From positions 40,203 to 104,202 of the forward strand of contig CAYULF010000023.1 of NCBI GenBank assembly GCA_964445695.1: a DNA stretch of 64,000 nucleotides, given 5' to 3'. The notes under the pieces were generated by a model. That model searched no databases and had not been told where the DNA came from. It worked only from the letters and a program-made list of their open reading frames with translations. This stretch comes from JAUIKM01 sp964445695 (lineage in GTDB: Bacteria > Bacteroidota > Ignavibacteria > Kapaibacteriales > UBA7675). Shown piece after piece: positions 1-9,663 of the stretch (position 1 is its first letter; every line of letters begins with the position of its first letter). Made by a program: the position numbers and the translations under genes.

Positions 1-560
1 GTACAATGCAATATGGTGCGCGCGGGACGCATGTGCGCTACTGCATTAATACTGCATTGCAGCGCCCTTGCGGGCTTGCTTTATGACTTTTTTGTTTGGC
101 TGTGGGTTTGAGGTTCGACGATCTGCGGCGTGGCTGAAGCGGCATGTCCAGCGCCGGTGTCAAGTCGGAGAGCAATAAACGGAGTTGACACATCCAGGCT
201 GTAGGATCGAGATCGCGTCGGCAAGTCCGTTCATCGGCGTTACCGGCGCGTTTAACTACGTTGTGACCACCGCTTGGATTTTTTCGCAAGGATAATTTTT
301 GGTTTCGACGTAGACTGGCACATGCCACGGAGCGCCGCATGCAACGCGCCGTGGCATGTTGGACTCACGTTTGCCTCAGAAAAATCTGCACTGGTTGCAG
401 GGTGGGAGGAGTGCGTCTGAATTTAATGGAAACTCGCGGTGGCGGCGGGGCGGGCGATGGGGCAGGCGGGCCCCTTGATCACCCAAAGCTGCGTCCAAAA
501 TTTTCAACCTGCCCGTTTAACACCCAAAACCGCCCATTCAGCCCAAATACCCGCCCTTTT
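1..560. repeat. Dispersed intergenic element, copy A (diverged)
   Basis: Non-coding stretch matching the elements at 11636-12070 and 13650-14110. Shared landmarks in order are an ACTGCATT-rich 5' end, a block containing GCAGCGCC and GCTTGCTTTATGA, TTTCGACGTAGACTGGCACATG, CTGCACTGGTTGCAGGGTGGGAGGAGTG split over 367-418, a G-rich run (440-475), then CCTTGATCACCCAAAG followed by a degenerate ~19-nt CCCGTTTAACACCCAAAAC-type repeat (about 510-560). The first half is clearly diverged from the other copies. No convincing reading frame, so treated as a repeat. The left boundary may lie outside the window. Confidence 0.75.
320..359. other. Hairpin inside dispersed element copy A
   Basis: ACATGCCACGG (320-330) pairs perfectly with CCGTGGCATGT (349-359); the stem can extend inward with one mismatch. 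In the two younger copies (11.8 and 13.9 kb) the same place reads ACATGTCACGG / CCGCGGCATAT, so the stem is weakened by substitutions. Could be a structured RNA or a protein site; function unknown. Confidence 0.5.
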
Positions 561-570
561 GTCCTCGTCC

Positions 571-2139
571 TCATGCTTCGTTAAGCAGTTCTTCACGCTG
601 CCTGTTTTGCCAGACTTCCTGACGTTCCTCGCGCCAGACATCGATAAATCTGCGCCCCTCTATTTTGCTGGTCAGCCAGGCGTCGAACGCAAAGTACTCC
701 AGTGCTCCCGATTCAAGAGGATCGCTACTTAAACAGCGCAGTGTCTTGCGCAAATCGATGAACAGCTCACGCAAAACTTCAGGATTGTAAACGAGCGGCA
801 GTTGGCGAATGAAATGCAAGAGTGCCGACTCGATCCGATACATCCGTTGGCGGCGATGCAAAAATCGAAAAGTCGAACGCAGATGGTGTTCCAGTACGTC
901 GGTGTCACCCAATTCATAGTGTATCAGGAGGTTAATAATACGAGCATAAACAGCAACGTCACCGACTTGATCCAACTGAGGGTGATGTACCATTTTACCG
1001 GACCAGTCCAACGCTGTTCGATAATCTTCGAGAAAAATTGCTCCATACACTAGGCCGTATAACATGCCAATTGTTGACGAGAGTTCAAGGGTGTCGCCGT
1101 TTTCCTCGAGCCACCTGGCGGCGGAAGTTATTGCCTGCGACAGCTCATGTGAATTCGCCCGATGAATTGCGCCCCACAAGGTCGTATAAGTCTCGATTTC
1201 GTCAATGGTAGTCCGTTTGTCGGGATAGCGGCTTTTAAACGACAACAATTGATTGCGATAACGTTCGAATTCCTGCCAACGCCCGGACTTGACACACTCC
1301 ATCAGGTAGTGTCCGTACGAGAATATACTGCGGTGTTTGTTGTTGTCGGCAAATGTGGGGTGTTGCTCCAGCACTTCAACTTTGGCTCGCGAATGATAAT
1401 AAGTCCTGGCGGCGTTGGAGCGCAGACGGTAATAGCGCAGATGCAGATCGTGCCATTCCAGTTGCGAATGAGGTGACTTGTTGTACTGCGAGCGCTGCAG
1501 GACTTGACTGTTCATCAGGGCATCCGCTTCCTGCGCAATGTTTGCATCACGAATGCGCCCGGCTTTCATTTCCAGCACGTACATCTTGCCGGCCAGGCGC
1601 TCCAGCTCGGCGCCTTCTCTTAAACGATCAATCGCGCCGAACAGCGCTTTGTAACTCTCGTCGACTGTTTCCGGCGTCAGAGTCGGCGTGCCGGTATGCA
1701 TTTGAAGGTTTATTTCAATGGCTTCGATCTGAATCAAAGCCTCGAAACTTTCGGCTCGCCGCGCCAGCCCGCGCGCCTTATCCAGAATGGTGCGCGCCTG
1801 TGTATACAGACCGCGGGAAAAGAGCGTAACGGCGTGGGCGATCATCGTCCGCAGTTTGCCGGCCGTTGTCTCGCTCCAATATTTTTTTGACATCTGGTCC
1901 AGAATCAGGTTGTACAGATAGCGCTTGGACCCAGGCAAATCGTGGATGTCATTTTCGTGTGCACAACGCTGCAAAGCCTCCTCGTCATGATCGCTCTGTG
2001 CGGCGATTTCATCGAATAGAATACCGTATTTACTTGGTCGGGCTCCTCCCGAAGCTGCCGCGGCACGTGAAATCGCCCGTTTTTCGGAGGGGGACAGCTT
2101 TGAAATCAATTCAAAAAGATCGCGCGAATTTCTTCTCAT
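571..2139 (-). CDS. Helical-repeat (TPR-like) protein, Bacteroidota-type, function unknown
   Basis: 522 residues, predicted cytoplasmic and almost wholly alpha-helical. The start (RRNSRDLFELISKLSPSEKR) and the following segment with SKRYLYNLILDQMSK resemble a widespread uncharacterised Bacteroidota family that begins with an 'RDLF.LI..L..SEKR' helix and continues with TPR-like helical pairs, for example AHAVTLFSRGLYTQARTILD near residues 103-122. No catalytic motif, signal peptide or membrane segment. ATG at 2137-2139; no Shine-Dalgarno seen. It stands alone, with the dispersed element directly downstream. A scaffolding role is a guess from the fold. Confidence 0.7.
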   Translation of the reverse strand: MRRNSRDLFELISKLSPSEKRAISRAAAASGGARPSKYGILFDEIAAQSDHDEEALQRCAHENDIHDLPGSKRYLYNLILDQMSKKYWSETTAGKLRTMIAHAVTLFSRGLYTQARTILDKARGLARRAESFEALIQIEAIEINLQMHTGTPTLTPETVDESYKALFGAIDRLREGAELERLAGKMYVLEMKAGRIRDANIAQEADALMNSQVLQRSQYNKSPHSQLEWHDLHLRYYRLRSNAARTYYHSRAKVEVLEQHPTFADNNKHRSIFSYGHYLMECVKSGRWQEFERYRNQLLSFKSRYPDKRTTIDEIETYTTLWGAIHRANSHELSQAITSAARWLEENGDTLELSSTIGMLYGLVYGAIFLEDYRTALDWSGKMVHHPQLDQVGDVAVYARIINLLIHYELGDTDVLEHHLRSTFRFLHRRQRMYRIESALLHFIRQLPLVYNPEVLRELFIDLRKTLRCLSSDPLESGALEYFAFDAWLTSKIEGRRFIDVWREERQEVWQNRQREELLNEA

Positions 2140-2571
2140 CGTTTCAAGTCACGTCGTAACGAAAACTTCGAATTTGGCGGAAAATAGCCTAATATCCCAG
2201 TATCAAGCCAGTATTCAATTTCCATTCGAGCAAAATATTGGTTTCACATTACTTCTGCGGGTTGACAATATTGGGTCAGCAAACGGCCGCGTTAACGTAC
2301 CGGATATCACTTTACTCAAGCTCATGACTGTCCCGGGTCTAAACTGCCTGGACTAAGGACAGTACTACGGCGCCTGCATTCCATCCTTACAGATCACGCC
2401 CGTCCATTCCCGGATGCGACCGGCGCAAGGGAGGGGTATGTTCCAATGTTCCAATCAGTCAATTGGAGAACACTGACGTTTGGTTGGAGAACACATTAAC
2501 AAACACTGATTGGAACTTAACTCGGACTATTCGGCGCCATTAATCACGTACAATCCACAGGACAATTTCGT
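2140..2571. other. Divergent intergenic region upstream of subtilase gene
   Basis: 432 bp between two divergent genes, so it must hold both promoters. I see no coding frame of substance. The only clear structure is the inverted repeat at 2448-2516, listed separately. Confidence 0.6.
2448..2516. promoter_or_regulatory. 12-bp inverted repeat, possible operator of the secreted protease
   Basis: GTTCCAATCAGT (2448-2459) and ACTGATTGGAAC (2505-2516) are exact reverse complements 45 nt apart, 56 nt before the protease ATG. TGTTCCAA also occurs once more at 2439-2446, and AGAACAC occurs twice between the arms. It could bind a dimeric regulator at two sites or form a leader hairpin. Not experimentally supported. 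Confidence 0.4.
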
Positions 2572-5500
2572 ATGAAGTTTTCACGAATTCTATTGGTGAT
2601 CGCATGGCTGATGCTGGCGGGTGCGACAGGTCCAGCTCTGTTTTCTCAACAACAGCAACAACGACAACCGGAAATCATACCTGGGATTCAACGCCCGATA
2701 GACACGGCCCAGGTCGGGTTGTGGATACGGTCGAACACCGATATGGACGCCCTGCGGCAATTTGCCGAGGAATCCGATGCCAATTTCCAATCATGGCACC
2801 CGGATGCCGTGGCACAGGCGGAAGCCAACAATATTCCCCTGGTCATCCGTGGCGAAAACGGTAAAAGCGGCACATTCTACGGATTTTCAGCCTCGGGGCT
2901 GCCGCGTTATCGCGGTACCCACAATACCAATGCAGCAACAACCACCTCTACGGATGCGGTTCAGGTTGGCGGCATTTCTGGTTACGACCTGATTGCGCCG
3001 GGACTCCTGGCGGGCGTCTGGGACGACGGCGCCGTGTACTGGAATCATCCGCAATTCGGCTGGTACAACGGGCGCAATCGCGTGATACAACGCGATTCGC
3101 CGGCGGGCACAATGGATCACGCTACCCATGTTGCCGGAACAATTGGCCAGGTTGGTTTGCAGGGCCAGCGCGGAATGGCCACGGTGTGTTATATCGACGC
3201 CTATGACTGGATCAACGACATCAGTGAAATGGCCTCGGCTTTCTTTAATCCGATGCTGGTAGCCAACCATTCCTGGGACAACATGGGCGGTTGGGATTTT
3301 AACTTTCTTAACGACGGCCGCTGGGTCTGGTTCGGCGACTGGACTATCAGCACGACGACGGATTTTAACTTCGGTTTCTACGACTCTTATAGCCAGCAAT
3401 TGGATCAGACCGCTCGCCTGGCGCCGTTTTCACTCATCGTGCGTTCGGCCGGCAATGATCGCGACGACACCGGCCCCACGCCCGGAACGCAGCACTGGAT
3501 TGTTTCCGGCGGAGGTTTTATTCTTTCTACGGCTACGCGCAACGCTGACGGAGCGCCCAACGGATATGACTGCCTGATGAACGGCGCGGTGGCAAAAAAT
3601 GTCCTGACTGTCGGTGCCGTGCTCGACATGCCGCTTAAACCATCCTGCAGCGATCCGACGGATCCGAGCTGTGTGATTGCGCCTTCGTCGATTGTCATTA
3701 CACAATTCAGTTCGTGGGGACCAACCGACGACGGCCGTATTAAACCCGACATCGTCGGCAACGGGCAGGAAGTCTACTCGGCAATCTACTTTCAACCGGG
3801 CACAAGCAACCCCTGTTTTGAATGTTACGGCAATTACAACGGCACCTCGCAGGCGGCTCCGAATGTTTCCGGCTCGCTGCTCTTGCTGCAGGAAATGTAT
3901 CAGAACCAGAATGGCGGCCAGACCATGCGCGCACAGACGCTCAAGGCGCTGGCGATTCATTCCGCCGATGACGCCGGCACGGCTGCGGGTCCGGACTACC
4001 AATACGGCTATGGCCTGATGAATACTCATCGCGCCGCCCGTATTATCGCCGACGATGGGCAGCGTCACAACATCGTTGAATCGAGCTTGAACAATGGGAC
4101 TGTTAACACCTTCCAGGTGCAGGTGGACGGCACGCGACCGTTAAAAGCGACGATTGCCTGGGCCGACCCAGCCGGCACACCCGTCTCGAACCAGTTGAAT
4201 CCGACCACGCTGATGCTTGTTAACGACCTGGACCTGCGTTTAACAAACAACGGGACGGGAGTTGTTTATCAACCCTGGATACTGAATCCAGCTTCGCCCG
4301 CCGCTGCCGCGACGACAGGCGATAACAATCGGGACAACGTCGAGCAGGTGCTCGTAGCCAATCCGCCTGCCGGAACATACACTGTCAGCGTAAGCCACAA
4401 GGGCGGCTTGCAGGGCTCGACGCAGGCTTATTCGCTGATCGTGAGCGGCATCTCCAACTACGCCAACCTGCCGTATTCAACGGGTTTTGAAAGCGGCATA
4501 GATCAATATTGGCAAACGCAGAGTTCATCCGCTTTTGGCCGCATTGTGGCCGAGGCCGCCAATGGACCGCGCAGCGGCCTGCAACACTTAACAATGTCTT
4601 CCACGCTGAACGGGCAGGCCGTGCAGAACGATGCGGACCTGTGTCTGAATCTCAATGGTCAGACTGATGTAGATCTCACGTTTTGGTGGAAGTCTCTGGG
4701 TGATGAAGTGCATGCGGCGGATGGTGTCTGGTTCTCAAACAACGGCGGTGCCACGTTTACACAAGTGTTCACGCTCTCGGGCAATCCCGGTATCTGGCAG
4801 CCGATAACACTTGACGTCGATCAATTGGCATCACAGTTTGCCATGGCTCTGACGAACACCTTTGTCATTCGCTTTAGTCAATTCGACGACGAAGTGATCG
4901 GCATGGATGGATTTGCCTTCGACGACATTTCCGTTACTGCCGGTAAGAGTTATGCACCGGTGCCATACAGCACGGGCTTTGAAACCGGCGTGCTCGATGC
5001 GTTTTGGCGTACCTATTGTGTTAACTCCCATGGTATTGCACAGGTCGAACCAATAAACGGCCCCAGCAGTGGAGCGTTTCACTTGACGATGCAGAACAAC
5101 CCGAGTGGAACGCCAAGTGTATGTGCAGCGCAACTGTATCTTAACCTCGCGGGGCTGACCGATGTTGATCTGACTTTTGACTGGAAGTCGATTAACAATA
5201 TTCCATTTCCGACCGACGCCGTTTATCTTTCAGCCGACGGCGGAAATACATTTGTTAACGTTTATTCGCTTTCGGGCAATAATGGCGCTTGGCAAACGAT
5301 TACCCTCGATCTGGACCAGCTTGCAACGACTTACGCCGTACCGTTTTCGCCTTTGTACGTTGTCCGGTTTGAACAAAGCACGACAATGCCGCTCCCGGTC
5401 TCCGGCGCTGCTTTTGACAACATATCGGTTACCACGGGTAAGTCCTACGCCTCCATCCCGTACAACACCGGATTTGAGACCGGGCTGGATCAGTATTGGC

Positions 5501-6753
5501 GTATCTATTCGACCGACGGCTATGCCAGGTGGGACGTTGACGCCACCTATGGACCGCACGGAGGCTCTCAGCAGCTACTGGTGCACGCCAGCCCGACTAC
5601 ACCGGGCACGAGCAACATCGACGCGGACTTGTTCCTGAATCTCGCCGGTCAAACGAATGTCGACTTAACATTCTGGTGGAAGGAGTTTCCCGACACCGAC
5701 GACCCGAACGATGTCATTCTTTTTTCGTCCGACGGCGGTCTGACGTTTACGCCTGTCTGGGCGTTACACTCGAACACGACCTATTGGCAGCGATTCACGC
5801 TTGATGTCGATCAACTTGCGGCGGCGAATTCCGTCGCTTTGACCGGAACCTTTGTGGTGCGGTTTCGCCACGGCGGTAGTGGGCCCGCGCCGATCGACGG
5901 TTTTCTGTTTGATGACATCTCCGTCAGCCCCGGCGTAAGTGTTGCTACTCCGCCGTACTCGACGAGTTTTGAGTACGGGATCGAACCGGAGTGGCAATGG
6001 TACACCGGTGTTTCACAGAGTTATCTGCAGACCACCAGCGCCTACGTACCTTCCACCGGAGCGTCACATTTGGTGCTCGGCGGAACGGACAATGTGCAGG
6101 TTAACAACGATGCTTTTCTGTATGTCGATTTTAGCGGCGTTACCATTTCCTCGCTGTCCTTCGACTGGAAGAGTTTGCAGGACGATGCCGATCCAAATGA
6201 CGGCGTCTTTTTCTCCGACGACGGCGGCGTCAACTTTGTCAAGGTCTACAGTTTAACGACCGCTACGACGAGTTGGCTGAGCGTTACGCTCGACGTGATT
6301 CAACTGGCTTCAAACAACGGATTGGCATTGTCGCCGACTTTTGTCATCGACTTCCGTCAGACCGATGACGAAGCCCTGCCCAACGATGGCATTGCCATCG
6401 ACAATCTGAATTTAACGGGGCCGGGATCTCAACCATTGGTTGTCGGCGTACCTTCCCGTTCGTCAGACCCGGCTGTGCTCTCGGCGCGTGTCTATCCAAA
6501 TCCAAGTTCTGAACGCAGCAGGATAGATATCACGTTAAAACAGGCCCGGAATCTCGCTGTGGACGTCCTTGATGTAACGGGCCGCATTGTCCGTGGACTG
6601 TACAGCGGTCCGGCTGAAGGGAACACCTTCAACCTGGAATGGAAACGGCTCAACGCCAATGGACAATCCGTTGCCGCCGGCGTGTACTACATTCGCATCG
6701 TGACGGATAGCGGAACAACAACGCTTCCTTTGGTTGTGACCGACAATAAGTAA
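2572..6753 (+). CDS. Secreted subtilisin-like (S8) serine protease with T9SS sorting domain
   Basis: 1393 residues. An N-terminal signal peptide (residues 1-25, ending near ALFSQ) is followed by a Gln run and a short pro-region. The S8 catalytic domain shows Asp151 (VWDDG), His183 (DHATHVAGT), oxyanion Asn295 (RSAGND) and Ser426 (NGTSQAAP). After a P-domain-like stretch come four copies of a ~160-residue beta-sandwich repeat, each opening with PYSTGFE or a variant and ending in FDDISV or similar, resembling adhesion/MAM-type lectin-like modules. The last ~85 residues (YPNPSSERSR onward) are a type A T9SS C-terminal sorting domain, so the protein is probably exported by Sec and then carried to the cell surface by T9SS. 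Likely a surface or extracellular peptidase. Monocistronic, with a hairpin terminator directly after the stop. Confidence 0.93.
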   Translation: MKFSRILLVIAWLMLAGATGPALFSQQQQQRQPEIIPGIQRPIDTAQVGLWIRSNTDMDALRQFAEESDANFQSWHPDAVAQAEANNIPLVIRGENGKSGTFYGFSASGLPRYRGTHNTNAATTTSTDAVQVGGISGYDLIAPGLLAGVWDDGAVYWNHPQFGWYNGRNRVIQRDSPAGTMDHATHVAGTIGQVGLQGQRGMATVCYIDAYDWINDISEMASAFFNPMLVANHSWDNMGGWDFNFLNDGRWVWFGDWTISTTTDFNFGFYDSYSQQLDQTARLAPFSLIVRSAGNDRDDTGPTPGTQHWIVSGGGFILSTATRNADGAPNGYDCLMNGAVAKNVLTVGAVLDMPLKPSCSDPTDPSCVIAPSSIVITQFSSWGPTDDGRIKPDIVGNGQEVYSAIYFQPGTSNPCFECYGNYNGTSQAAPNVSGSLLLLQEMYQNQNGGQTMRAQTLKALAIHSADDAGTAAGPDYQYGYGLMNTHRAARIIADDGQRHNIVESSLNNGTVNTFQVQVDGTRPLKATIAWADPAGTPVSNQLNPTTLMLVNDLDLRLTNNGTGVVYQPWILNPASPAAAATTGDNNRDNVEQVLVANPPAGTYTVSVSHKGGLQGSTQAYSLIVSGISNYANLPYSTGFESGIDQYWQTQSSSAFGRIVAEAANGPRSGLQHLTMSSTLNGQAVQNDADLCLNLNGQTDVDLTFWWKSLGDEVHAADGVWFSNNGGATFTQVFTLSGNPGIWQPITLDVDQLASQFAMALTNTFVIRFSQFDDEVIGMDGFAFDDISVTAGKSYAPVPYSTGFETGVLDAFWRTYCVNSHGIAQVEPINGPSSGAFHLTMQNNPSGTPSVCAAQLYLNLAGLTDVDLTFDWKSINNIPFPTDAVYLSADGGNTFVNVYSLSGNNGAWQTITLDLDQLATTYAVPFSPLYVVRFEQSTTMPLPVSGAAFDNISVTTGKSYASIPYNTGFETGLDQYWRIYSTDGYARWDVDATYGPHGGSQQLLVHASPTTPGTSNIDADLFLNLAGQTNVDLTFWWKEFPDTDDPNDVILFSSDGGLTFTPVWALHSNTTYWQRFTLDVDQLAAANSVALTGTFVVRFRHGGSGPAPIDGFLFDDISVSPGVSVATPPYSTSFEYGIEPEWQWYTGVSQSYLQTTSAYVPSTGASHLVLGGTDNVQVNNDAFLYVDFSGVTISSLSFDWKSLQDDADPNDGVFFSDDGGVNFVKVYSLTTATTSWLSVTLDVIQLASNNGLALSPTFVIDFRQTDDEALPNDGIAIDNLNLTGPGSQPLVVGVPSRSSDPAVLSARVYPNPSSERSRIDITLKQARNLAVDVLDVTGRIVRGLYSGPAEGNTFNLEWKRLNANGQSVAAGVYYIRIVTDSGTTTLPLVVTDNK

Positions 6754-6780
6754 ACTCTGTTCAAACCTCGGTTTACCATC

Positions 6781-6819
6781 CAACAGCAGCCTGTTTGCCA
6801 GACGGGCTGCTGTTGTGTT
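6781..6819 (+). terminator. Hairpin terminator after the subtilase gene
   Basis: CAACAGCAGCC (6781-6791) pairs with GGCTGCTGTTG (6805-6815), an 11-bp perfect stem with a 13-nt loop followed by TGTTT. It lies 28 bp after the protease stop. The rest of the gap to 7020 shows no gene. Confidence 0.75.
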
Positions 6820-7025
6820 TCAGAGAAGAATTAGTTGCTCGTTAAACCGGATGCACTGTTTAACAAAACGGTGTACAATCAAAGCTGCCCGCCGAACATT
6901 AAATCCACATTTTCGAGTGTGGTCGTCTGCATCAAACATCGCCGCAGGCCTGATTATCGATTTGAGTCGGTTCCATCAAAACATCGAAGCGAATACTCTT
7001 TTCCGCCTGTGTTCATCTAAAGCAG

Positions 7026-7055
7026 AAAAAAGGCTGCCTCAAATTGAGGCAGCCT
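7026..7055 (-). terminator. Intrinsic terminator of the second T9SS gene
   Basis: GGCTGCCTCAA (7032-7042) and TTGAGGCAGCC (7044-7054) form an 11-bp stem. Read on the minus strand it is followed by six T (7026-7031 are A on the plus strand), the classic rho-independent layout, 56 bp beyond the stop at 7111. Confidence 0.9.
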
Positions 7056-7110
7056 CGTTTGTCCATCTGTTTTACAGTTATCGTTGCTTTGTCAGTTGTG
7101 GTCTAAGCAG

Positions 7111-9180
7111 TTATTGCTTCACCAGCGTGAGAATGAGATGATCAAGCAATTCGCCACGACGTACCGCCACTGAATAGACTCCGGGAGCCAATCCGCTGAG
7201 GTCAAAAGTCTGGTTGGAATCGACATTTCCGTAAGTACGGACCGTATGTCCGGTCAGATCGGTAATTGCGATTTCATCAAACGATTGAGTTGTCCGGCCA
7301 ATTGTTTCGAGCACAAATTGATTGTTGGTCGGATTTGGGATTATCTTAAGGCTTGCGGCCTGTTCCCGGGTACCGGCGGCAACATTGGAACGTTGCAGAG
7401 AGTTCGAATTTGTGAAAACTGCTCCCTCAAAGACATCGATGTACGGTTGTTCCTGCCAGTTCATCGGGGGAGGAGGGACCATGCCTTCATCACAGATTAC
7501 CCGGATGCGAACTTCACAGCACGATGCGGGATCCGTGGGTCTGACGGTATAGACAAATCCGGAAGGCAGTACAATTCCAAACCCGCTCAACAAATTGAAG
7601 GTCTGACCCGTTGGCACCAGATTCATGTCTGTCTGAACAATCTGGAATTCTGTGTATGCTCCATTGCACCAGACAGGATTGTTGTTTTGCAGCAATGTAT
7701 TCAGCGAGTTGAAATCGATCGACCAGTCGCAGTCGGGCTGAGTGAGGATTATGTCCATTTCCACGTATTCGCGAACGACGTTAACGTGCACCGTAATGAT
7801 GCACTTTTTGCAGTTCAGCGGGTCTTCGTGAATTCGGCGGTAAGTGGCAGACTGAGTGATATTGCTTAACAACGTATTTGCCACAACTTCATCCGGACCT
7901 GTAACAACTTTTTTCCACTGTCCCCAGGGGAATTCCGGATCAACATTGCATGCTGGACATGATTCATACTGTGTTAAGTCAAGACTCGAACCACAATCCA
8001 CCGTTACCGTTTGTTCACACTCAGTTTCCAATGCCTGCTGGATGACCACAGTAATTCCGAGTGTGCGTATCAGACAGCCATCTTCGTCAAAGAACTTGAA
8101 AACGTGGTAACCCGGTCCCAGTACAACCTGGCATCCCGAATCGCGCGAGTCATGCTGCGTCAGGATCGGGTTGCCGCTTCCATCGTCAATTTCGATATCC
8201 GCCAGGAAAAAATCGAAGTCAAAGTAGACCAGGCAGGGGTCGTAGAGCAAGGTTGATGGATCGCCATTGTTGAAGTCGCAAATAGTTTGAAGTTCTTCAA
8301 TCCATTCCGGTTCCGGTATGTCGATGTCAACACAGCTCTCGCCGCAGCAAATATCAGTTCCACATGGGTAAGTTGTGCCGAAGTACTTTGCGCAAATCGT
8401 ATGATGACCGGGAGTAAGAGTAAGCTGAATGGTCTCGAGATCGGTTGAATCCTCAATGATCTCTCCGTCCAACGTCCAAATAATGGAGTTTTTGTTTACC
8501 TGGTTGTCACGCAGAGTAAAACTGAAGTTTTCACAATCGTGCCGAAGAATATCAATGCTGTCGAGACAACAGTCCGTGTCCGGCGTTTGATTGAGTTGGC
8601 CGATGAAGTAATGCGGTGTCCAAAGGCCGGTTCTCTCCACGGCTTCAACAGAAATCATGTTTTGACCGCAAACAAGCAGACGTTTTGGAATCTCAAGATT
8701 CAGGAAACCATTGTGGGTGTCCAGGGTGTCCAGTTTTACTCCGTTGAGCCATACTTTGTGCTCGTTGTCCGCAGCCGTAAGCAGACGATATGCAATGCAG
8801 TCATCGCCGTCATCTACCGAAAAAATCAAGCGATAAAACGTTGTCTGCTGATTGGGAATACCCCAAACGTAGTGTGTGATTGGGGTGAAAGGGGCAACCC
8901 ATATGTTGTCGTTGACATTAAACACGTTGTTTAAGCCCGGGTTATTCCCTGTCGCCTGACCTTGGTTGGGCGTTCCGACATTCGGCACGCCCCAGCCCGC
9001 CGTTGTCGTTAAATCACTGCGCCAGTCGTTTGGATCCAGAGAGTTGCCGGTAATATTCGGTGTATTGCCGGGGCCAATCCACGCTTCCCAGGGACCTCCA
9101 TTAATATCAGTGGTTTGAGCCTGGAGAGAGTAGGACACTATGCCTGCCAGGAAAACAAGCAAGGTAATGTTCTTGATCAT
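7111..9180 (-). CDS. Secreted multidomain protein with T9SS C-terminal sorting domain
   Basis: 689 residues with a signal peptide (IKNITLLVFLAGIVSYSLQA). The mature part begins with a domain (residues ~23-205) rich in Trp, Gly and Asn that looks like a carbohydrate-binding or jelly-roll fold. A central region (~205-600) of Cys-rich, PKD/Ig-like beta segments contains motifs such as CGTDICCGESC. A C-terminal ~80-residue T9SS type A domain starts at PNPTNNQFVL and ends in GVYSVAVRRGELLDHLILTL. Many Cys residues suggest disulphide-stabilised extracellular domains. No catalytic motif recognised, so an adhesion or structural role is more likely than an enzyme. Monocistronic; terminator at 7026-7055. 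Confidence 0.85.
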   Translation of the reverse strand: MIKNITLLVFLAGIVSYSLQAQTTDINGGPWEAWIGPGNTPNITGNSLDPNDWRSDLTTTAGWGVPNVGTPNQGQATGNNPGLNNVFNVNDNIWVAPFTPITHYVWGIPNQQTTFYRLIFSVDDGDDCIAYRLLTAADNEHKVWLNGVKLDTLDTHNGFLNLEIPKRLLVCGQNMISVEAVERTGLWTPHYFIGQLNQTPDTDCCLDSIDILRHDCENFSFTLRDNQVNKNSIIWTLDGEIIEDSTDLETIQLTLTPGHHTICAKYFGTTYPCGTDICCGESCVDIDIPEPEWIEELQTICDFNNGDPSTLLYDPCLVYFDFDFFLADIEIDDGSGNPILTQHDSRDSGCQVVLGPGYHVFKFFDEDGCLIRTLGITVVIQQALETECEQTVTVDCGSSLDLTQYESCPACNVDPEFPWGQWKKVVTGPDEVVANTLLSNITQSATYRRIHEDPLNCKKCIITVHVNVVREYVEMDIILTQPDCDWSIDFNSLNTLLQNNNPVWCNGAYTEFQIVQTDMNLVPTGQTFNLLSGFGIVLPSGFVYTVRPTDPASCCEVRIRVICDEGMVPPPPMNWQEQPYIDVFEGAVFTNSNSLQRSNVAAGTREQAASLKIIPNPTNNQFVLETIGRTTQSFDEIAITDLTGHTVRTYGNVDSNQTFDLSGLAPGVYSVAVRRGELLDHLILTLVKQ

Positions 9181-9245
9181 TGTAATGAACCTCTTGGTAA
9201 GTATTGATCGTTTGCGTCTGCAAAAGGGAAGGAAATTTGATCCTT

Positions 9246-9269
9246 GTCTATTTGAGATGCCAAATAGAC
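9246..9269 (-). promoter_or_regulatory. Inverted repeat GTCTATTTG...CAAATAGAC upstream of the T9SS gene
   Basis: GTCTATTTG (9246-9254) and CAAATAGAC (9261-9269) are exact reverse complements with a 6-nt spacer, 66-89 nt before the start of the 7111-9180 gene. The right arm lies in TGCCAAATAGAC (9258-9269), which recurs exactly at 11428-11439 before the TPR-LuxR gene. A shared regulator site is plausible. The remainder of the gap 9181-9663 holds nothing recognisable. Confidence 0.45.
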
Positions 9270-9663
9270 GGTGTTGGAAAGTGTGACTACACAGTGATCC
9301 CTCTGATTGCCGCAGTAATTGGTTGACCTCTCAGGCAATCAGTTCGGTCTTGTTGTTAATTTCTGCGCAGCCATCTTACAGTGTTAACTGCAAGAGTTTT
9401 GGACTTGCATGCGGCCGACATGGTACGTGAATAAAAATACCGCTTCGGCAACGCAGGGGCAAGCATTATAAGTGAGTATAAAGTGAGTAGGAGTAAACAC
9501 GATCAATCGCTGGCCGCAGGTTCAACGCCATTCAACAGTCGCAAGTTCACATGGATTTCAGTTTTGATTCTTACCACGCGGAGTGAAGTACGGAGCCATT
9601 GTTCCTCCTCTGTAACGGTCGCGTGAATCCAAACGTGCATTCGGAGCAACGTTCTGCAACCGG

